Of a stretch of DNA of 64,000 nucleotides, positions 61,067 through 64,000 are shown piece by piece. The notes beneath the pieces are model-generated. The model was not told the origin of the DNA. It made no database searches and saw only the letters and a list, made by a program, of their open reading frames with translations. The stretch covers positions 1 through 64,000 of the forward strand of contig JAHHTQ010000003.1 in NCBI GenBank assembly GCA_020024555.1, written 5' to 3'. A program made the translations under genes and the position numbers. Each line of letters opens with the position of its first letter. The stretch's first letter is position 1. The stretch is from Angelakisella sp. (lineage in GTDB: Bacteria > Bacillota > Clostridia > Oscillospirales > Ruminococcaceae).

Positions 61067-62401
61067 GTGAATTATAATTTGACATCTGGAAAAATAGGAA
61101 AATCATTGATTGTTTTCAGTTTACCTATGATACTCGGCAACCTTATTCAGCAACTTTATAATATAACCGATACATTGATTGTCGGTAAAGGGATAGGGTC
61201 TACCGCTCTCTCGGCTGTTGGTTCTTCCTATGCTTTGATGGTACTTTTGACATCTATTGTTTTGGGGCTTTGTATGGGCAGTTCCGTTGTTTTTTCGCAA
61301 CTTTACGGGGCGAAAAAATACGATGAAATGAAAGTAAGTATTTTTAACGCCTTTATCTTTGTTACAATTATTTCATTTGCCATAAATATTACTTCATATT
61401 TTCTTTTGGATAAATTCATTGTTTGGCTTAATATCCCGATAGAATCAATAGAAATGACAAAAACATACCTTAAAATAATTTTCGTTGGAATGTTCTTTGT
61501 ATCAATCTACAACTTTATAGCCGCAATATTCAGAAGTATAGGCAATACTGTTATGCCTCTGATATTTCTTACAATTTCGGCAATTACAAATATTATACTC
61601 GACATTGTATTGGTAATATATTGTGATATGGGTGTTGCGGGCGCCGCAATAGCAACAGTCACTGCGCAGGCGCTGTCCGCTTCTTGTATTACTGTCTATT
61701 TTTTTGCAAAAGCAAAATTTTTGTGTCCAAATAAAAGACATTTATACTTAGATAAAAATTTAATGAAACAAGTTATTGATAACTCCTCACTGACTGCTAT
61801 TCAGCAATCGATTATGAACTTTGGAATACTTATGGTTCAGGGACTTGTAAACAGCTTTGGATTTTACGCAAGCGCCGCTTTCGCCATAGTTGTCAAAATA
61901 GACGCTTTTGCCTATATGCCCGCGCAAGACTTCGGAAATGCTTTCGCAACCTTTGTTGCGCAAAATTACGGCGCAAAACATAATGACAGAATAAAACAGG
62001 GAAGTAAAACAGCTCTTAAAATATCCGCTGTATTTTGTCTAATTTCGTCTCTTATCGTTGTTCTGTTTGCACGACAATTTATGCTTTTGTTTATTAATCC
62101 CGAAGAAACAGCAATAATAGATATTGGAATAGAATATCTGCACATAGTGGGCGCGTCATACATCGGAATAGGAATACTGTTTTTATTATACGGACTGTAT
62201 CGGGGACTTGCAAAATCACAGATGTCTATTATCTTAACTGTTATTTCTCTTGGCTCACGTGTTGCCCTTGCCTATGCGTTATCCTCTGTTTCAGCAATCG
62301 GAATGGTTGGTATTTGGTACGCTGTGCCGATAGGTTGGGCTCTCGCCGATATTTTTGGAATATGGCACTTTATAAAGTATGAATATAACAAATTAAACTA
62401 A
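61067..62401 (+). CDS. MATE family efflux transporter
   Basis: A 12-helix cation-coupled exporter of the MATE family, about 444 residues. The N-terminus LTSGKIGKSLIVFSLPMILGN and the repeat-half beginning NSSLTAIQQSIMNFGILMVQG (~230) are typical. I prefer GTG 61067, 5 bases after GGAGG, over ATG 61055, which overlaps that site, and over the upstream ATG at 61019. Substrates are drugs or metabolites, not predictable here. The next gene begins 20 bases downstream, so the two may be cotranscribed. Confidence 0.9.
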   Translation: MNYNLTSGKIGKSLIVFSLPMILGNLIQQLYNITDTLIVGKGIGSTALSAVGSSYALMVLLTSIVLGLCMGSSVVFSQLYGAKKYDEMKVSIFNAFIFVTIISFAINITSYFLLDKFIVWLNIPIESIEMTKTYLKIIFVGMFFVSIYNFIAAIFRSIGNTVMPLIFLTISAITNIILDIVLVIYCDMGVAGAAIATVTAQALSASCITVYFFAKAKFLCPNKRHLYLDKNLMKQVIDNSSLTAIQQSIMNFGILMVQGLVNSFGFYASAAFAIVVKIDAFAYMPAQDFGNAFATFVAQNYGAKHNDRIKQGSKTALKISAVFCLISSLIVVLFARQFMLLFINPEETAIIDIGIEYLHIVGASYIGIGILFLLYGLYRGLAKSQMSIILTVISLGSRVALAYALSSVSAIGMVGIWYAVPIGWALADIFGIWHFIKYEYNKLN

Positions 62402-62421
62402 TATATACTAAGGAGATAACT

Positions 62422-63423
62422 ATGAATATAAATTTTGATAACAATTTTCGAGGGGCTATATGTATTATGCAGGATAATACTGTACTATATGAAAAGGCCT
62501 TAGGATTCAGAGATCTTGCAAACGAAATTCCAAATAATATAGATACAAAATTTGCAAGTGCATCAGCAGGAAAAATATTTGTAGCAGTTGCTATATTGCA
62601 GCTTATAAATAATAATAAAATAAGTTTCAAGTCTACATTAAAAGATATTCTTGATATTGACTTACATAGTATTGATCCAAATATAACAATTGAGCAACTA
62701 TTAAATCATACATCAGGTGTTCCAGATTATTTCGATGAAAGTATTATGACTGAATACGAAGATTTATGGATTAACTTCCCTAACTATAAAATTCGACATA
62801 ATTCAGACTTATTGCCTTTATTTATAGATAAGCCGATGATGTATCCAAAAGGAACAAAGTTTCAATATAACAACACAGGTTATGTAATACTTGCAATGAT
62901 TATAGAAAAAATAACAAAAATGTATTTTGATGATTATATTCAAAAAAATATTTTTAATATTTGCGATATGCAGTCAACAGGATATTATGAACTGGATAAA
63001 TTGCCACCAAACTGTGCAAATAATTATATATATTGCTCTGATACCAATACCTATCGCACCAATATATACAGTGTTGATGCAAAGGGAACAGGTGCAGGAG
63101 GCGTATTCATTACAGTAAAAGATATTATGAGTTTTTGGAATAATCTACTGAACAAAAAACTTCTACCCAAAGAAATGGTTTCTGTAATGCTAAGTAAACA
63201 AAATGATAATATTACTGATAACAAAAATGATTATTATGGTTATGGTGTTTGGATTAAAGAAAACCCCAATAGTCAAGATTTTCCATATTTTCAAGGTTGC
63301 GACCCAGGTGTCAGCTTTATTTCTGAATATAATCCAAATAAAAACATTATCTCTGTACTTGTAAGTAATTATGGTGATAATGTATGGAAAGAATTACAGA
63401 CAGTCAGAGAAACCTTCTACTAA
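62422..63423 (+). CDS. Serine hydrolase of the beta-lactamase (class C/PBP) fold
   Basis: A 333-residue protein with the active-site motifs of the family: SAGK (48-51, SxxK), HTSGVPDYF (~96-104) and YNN (149-151, YxN). A C-terminal glycine-containing strand takes the place of KTG/HxG. No signal peptide or membrane helix is present, so it should be cytosolic, unlike secreted beta-lactamases and PBPs. It lies just upstream of a BlaI/BlaR-type regulator pair but before their promoter. Resistance is not implied; many such proteins are esterases or peptidases. Confidence 0.83.
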   Translation: MNINFDNNFRGAICIMQDNTVLYEKALGFRDLANEIPNNIDTKFASASAGKIFVAVAILQLINNNKISFKSTLKDILDIDLHSIDPNITIEQLLNHTSGVPDYFDESIMTEYEDLWINFPNYKIRHNSDLLPLFIDKPMMYPKGTKFQYNNTGYVILAMIIEKITKMYFDDYIQKNIFNICDMQSTGYYELDKLPPNCANNYIYCSDTNTYRTNIYSVDAKGTGAGGVFITVKDIMSFWNNLLNKKLLPKEMVSVMLSKQNDNITDNKNDYYGYGVWIKENPNSQDFPYFQGCDPGVSFISEYNPNKNIISVLVSNYGDNVWKELQTVRETFY

Positions 63424-63444
63424 ATTAATATTATAGCATACATA

Positions 63445-63497
63445 TTGACAGTCCTGTCTAATTATGTTAGACTAAATGTGTCTAATAGTATTAGACA
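63445..63497 (+). promoter_or_regulatory. Promoter and two operators of the blaI-type gene
   Basis: TTGACA (63445-63450), 17-base spacer, TAGACT (63468-63473). GTCTAAttatgTTAGAC (63456-63472) overlaps the spacer and -10; the perfect 19-base palindrome TGTCTAATAGTATTAGACA (63479-63497) overlaps the transcription start and touches the ribosome site. The shared half site TGTCTAA indicates two dimers of an autorepressor, most simply the BlaI-type product. Confidence 0.75.
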
Positions 63498-63509
63498 GGA
63501 GGTGAAGAT

Positions 63510-63872
63510 ATGGAAAAATATAAATTGGGAGATATGGAACAAAAATTTGCTGATATTATATGGGCAAACGAGCCGGTCAGTTCCCGTACGCTTACGGAAA
63601 TATGCGAAAAAGAATTTGCGTGGAAACGCACCACAACATACACTATGCTAAAAAGACTCTGTGACAGAAATATTTTTGTAAATAACAACGGAACAGTTAC
63701 ATCTCTTATGAGTAAAGAAGATTTTGGCGCAGCGCAGGGCGAAGAATTTTTGGATAATGTTTTTAACGGTTCTTTACCACAATTTCTTGCGGCATTTACC
63801 AGACGCAAGAAATTGAGTGCAAAAGAAATTCAAAAAATTCAAAATCTTATTGATAATTATAAGGAGGAATAA
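63510..63872 (+). CDS. BlaI/MecI/CopY-family repressor
   Basis: A 120-residue winged-helix repressor. LGDMEQKFADIIWANEPVSS (~6-25) and TYTMLKRLCDRNIF (~45-58) are the helix-turn-helix region, and the C-terminal helices form the dimer domain. Relatives are cleaved when a BlaR1-type sensor is triggered. It starts 8 bases after AGGAGGTGA and is 2 bases ahead of the next gene, a likely BlaR1-type sensor, so the pair is an operon. Confidence 0.92.
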   Translation: MEKYKLGDMEQKFADIIWANEPVSSRTLTEICEKEFAWKRTTTYTMLKRLCDRNIFVNNNGTVTSLMSKEDFGAAQGEEFLDNVFNGSLPQFLAAFTRRKKLSAKEIQKIQNLIDNYKEE

Positions 63873-63874
63873 CT

Positions 63875-64000
63875 ATGTTCGATAAACTTTTTTTGCAAAT
63901 ACTCAATATGAGTTTTACAGCAAGCGTGGTAATTGTTTTCGTATCAACAATCAGACTTTTTTTGAAAAAAGTTCCAAAAATATTCAGTTACTCTCTTTGG
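63875..64000 (+). CDS. BlaR1/M56-family sensor peptidase, N-terminus only
   Basis: From ATG 63875, with AAGGAGG 8 bases upstream, the frame is open to the end of the window (42 codons). It reads MFDKLFLQILNMSFTASVVI, a membrane helix, then LRLFLKK-type basic loop and FSYSLW, the start of M56 (BlaR1) proteins. The gene runs off the window, so the peptidase and sensor domains are not seen. Confidence 0.8.
   Translation, partial: MFDKLFLQILNMSFTASVVIVFVSTIRLFLKKVPKIFSYSLW

Noticed and set aside
1..64000. CRISPR arrays, insertion sequences, prophage, rRNA or integrative element ends
   Set aside because: No spaced direct repeats, transposase or integrase motifs, phage genes or rRNA-like sequence were seen, and the gene order is largely that of a core chromosome.

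Overview
The window reads as a stretch of chromosome from an anaerobic, endospore-forming, flagellated member of the Clostridia (low-GC Firmicutes). The evidence is a six-gene rnf operon for ferredoxin:NAD+ energy conservation, a gerA/B/C germinant-receptor operon, SpoIVB, flagellin, and Firmicute gene orders such as dprA-topA-trmFO and rnc-radical SAM-smc-ftsY. Codon use is AT-rich and strong AGGAGG-type ribosome binding sites precede most genes. No rRNA, CRISPR array, insertion sequence or prophage was seen. The species cannot be named from this sequence.

Layout. 1-3.0 kb: a DMT-family transporter, a DUF3810 membrane protein and tRNA-Pro(GGG). 3.3-7.7 kb: a flagellin gene behind a sigma-D-like promoter, followed by a three-gene cassette (TPR/sulfotransferase-like protein, APS-kinase-like protein, SerB-like HAD phosphatase) that may modify flagellin. 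7.7-15.7 kb: a metallo-beta-lactamase/beta-CASP protein, the operon rnfCDGEAB with a tandem-domain RnfG, a nitroreductase gene relic and a Gx-family membrane protein. 15.8-40.3 kb: a long minus-strand housekeeping block covering translation (efp, rpsU, leuS, rsfS, yhbY, infC-rpmI-rplT), NAD and nucleotide hygiene (nadD-yqeK fusion, rdgB), secretion (ftsY), chromosome upkeep (smc, topA, dprA), RNA processing (rnc, trmFO, a SpoU methyltransferase) and lipid synthesis (plsX). infC appears to start at an AUC codon behind a regulated leader.

40.3-47.0 kb: sporulation and germination genes (spoIVB, gerC, gerB, gerA) and, divergently, a DUF421/DUF4363 pair and an HD-domain protein. 47.1-55.6 kb: the most unusual accessory block. 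It holds larC (nickel-pincer cofactor synthesis), a LarA-family racemase/epimerase homologue, and divergent copies of triosephosphate isomerase, class II aldolase and phosphofructokinase under a ROK regulator, with a divergently transcribed glucosamine-6-phosphate-isomerase-like gene. Together they look like a dedicated catabolic route for a sugar or sugar acid in which one step is a nickel-dependent epimerisation. 56-64 kb: a sodium-coupled amino-acid-type transporter, a P-type cation ATPase under a yybP-ykoY (Mn2+) riboswitch, an ArsC/Spx-like protein, a MATE exporter, a serine hydrolase of the beta-lactamase fold, and a BlaI-type repressor with the start of a BlaR1-like gene running off the window.

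The points most worth a second look are the LarA-centred sugar cluster, the flagellin-linked sulfotransferase/APS-kinase cassette, the double-FMN-domain RnfG, the AUC start of infC, and the small ADGPT-motif membrane protein between smc and ftsY.
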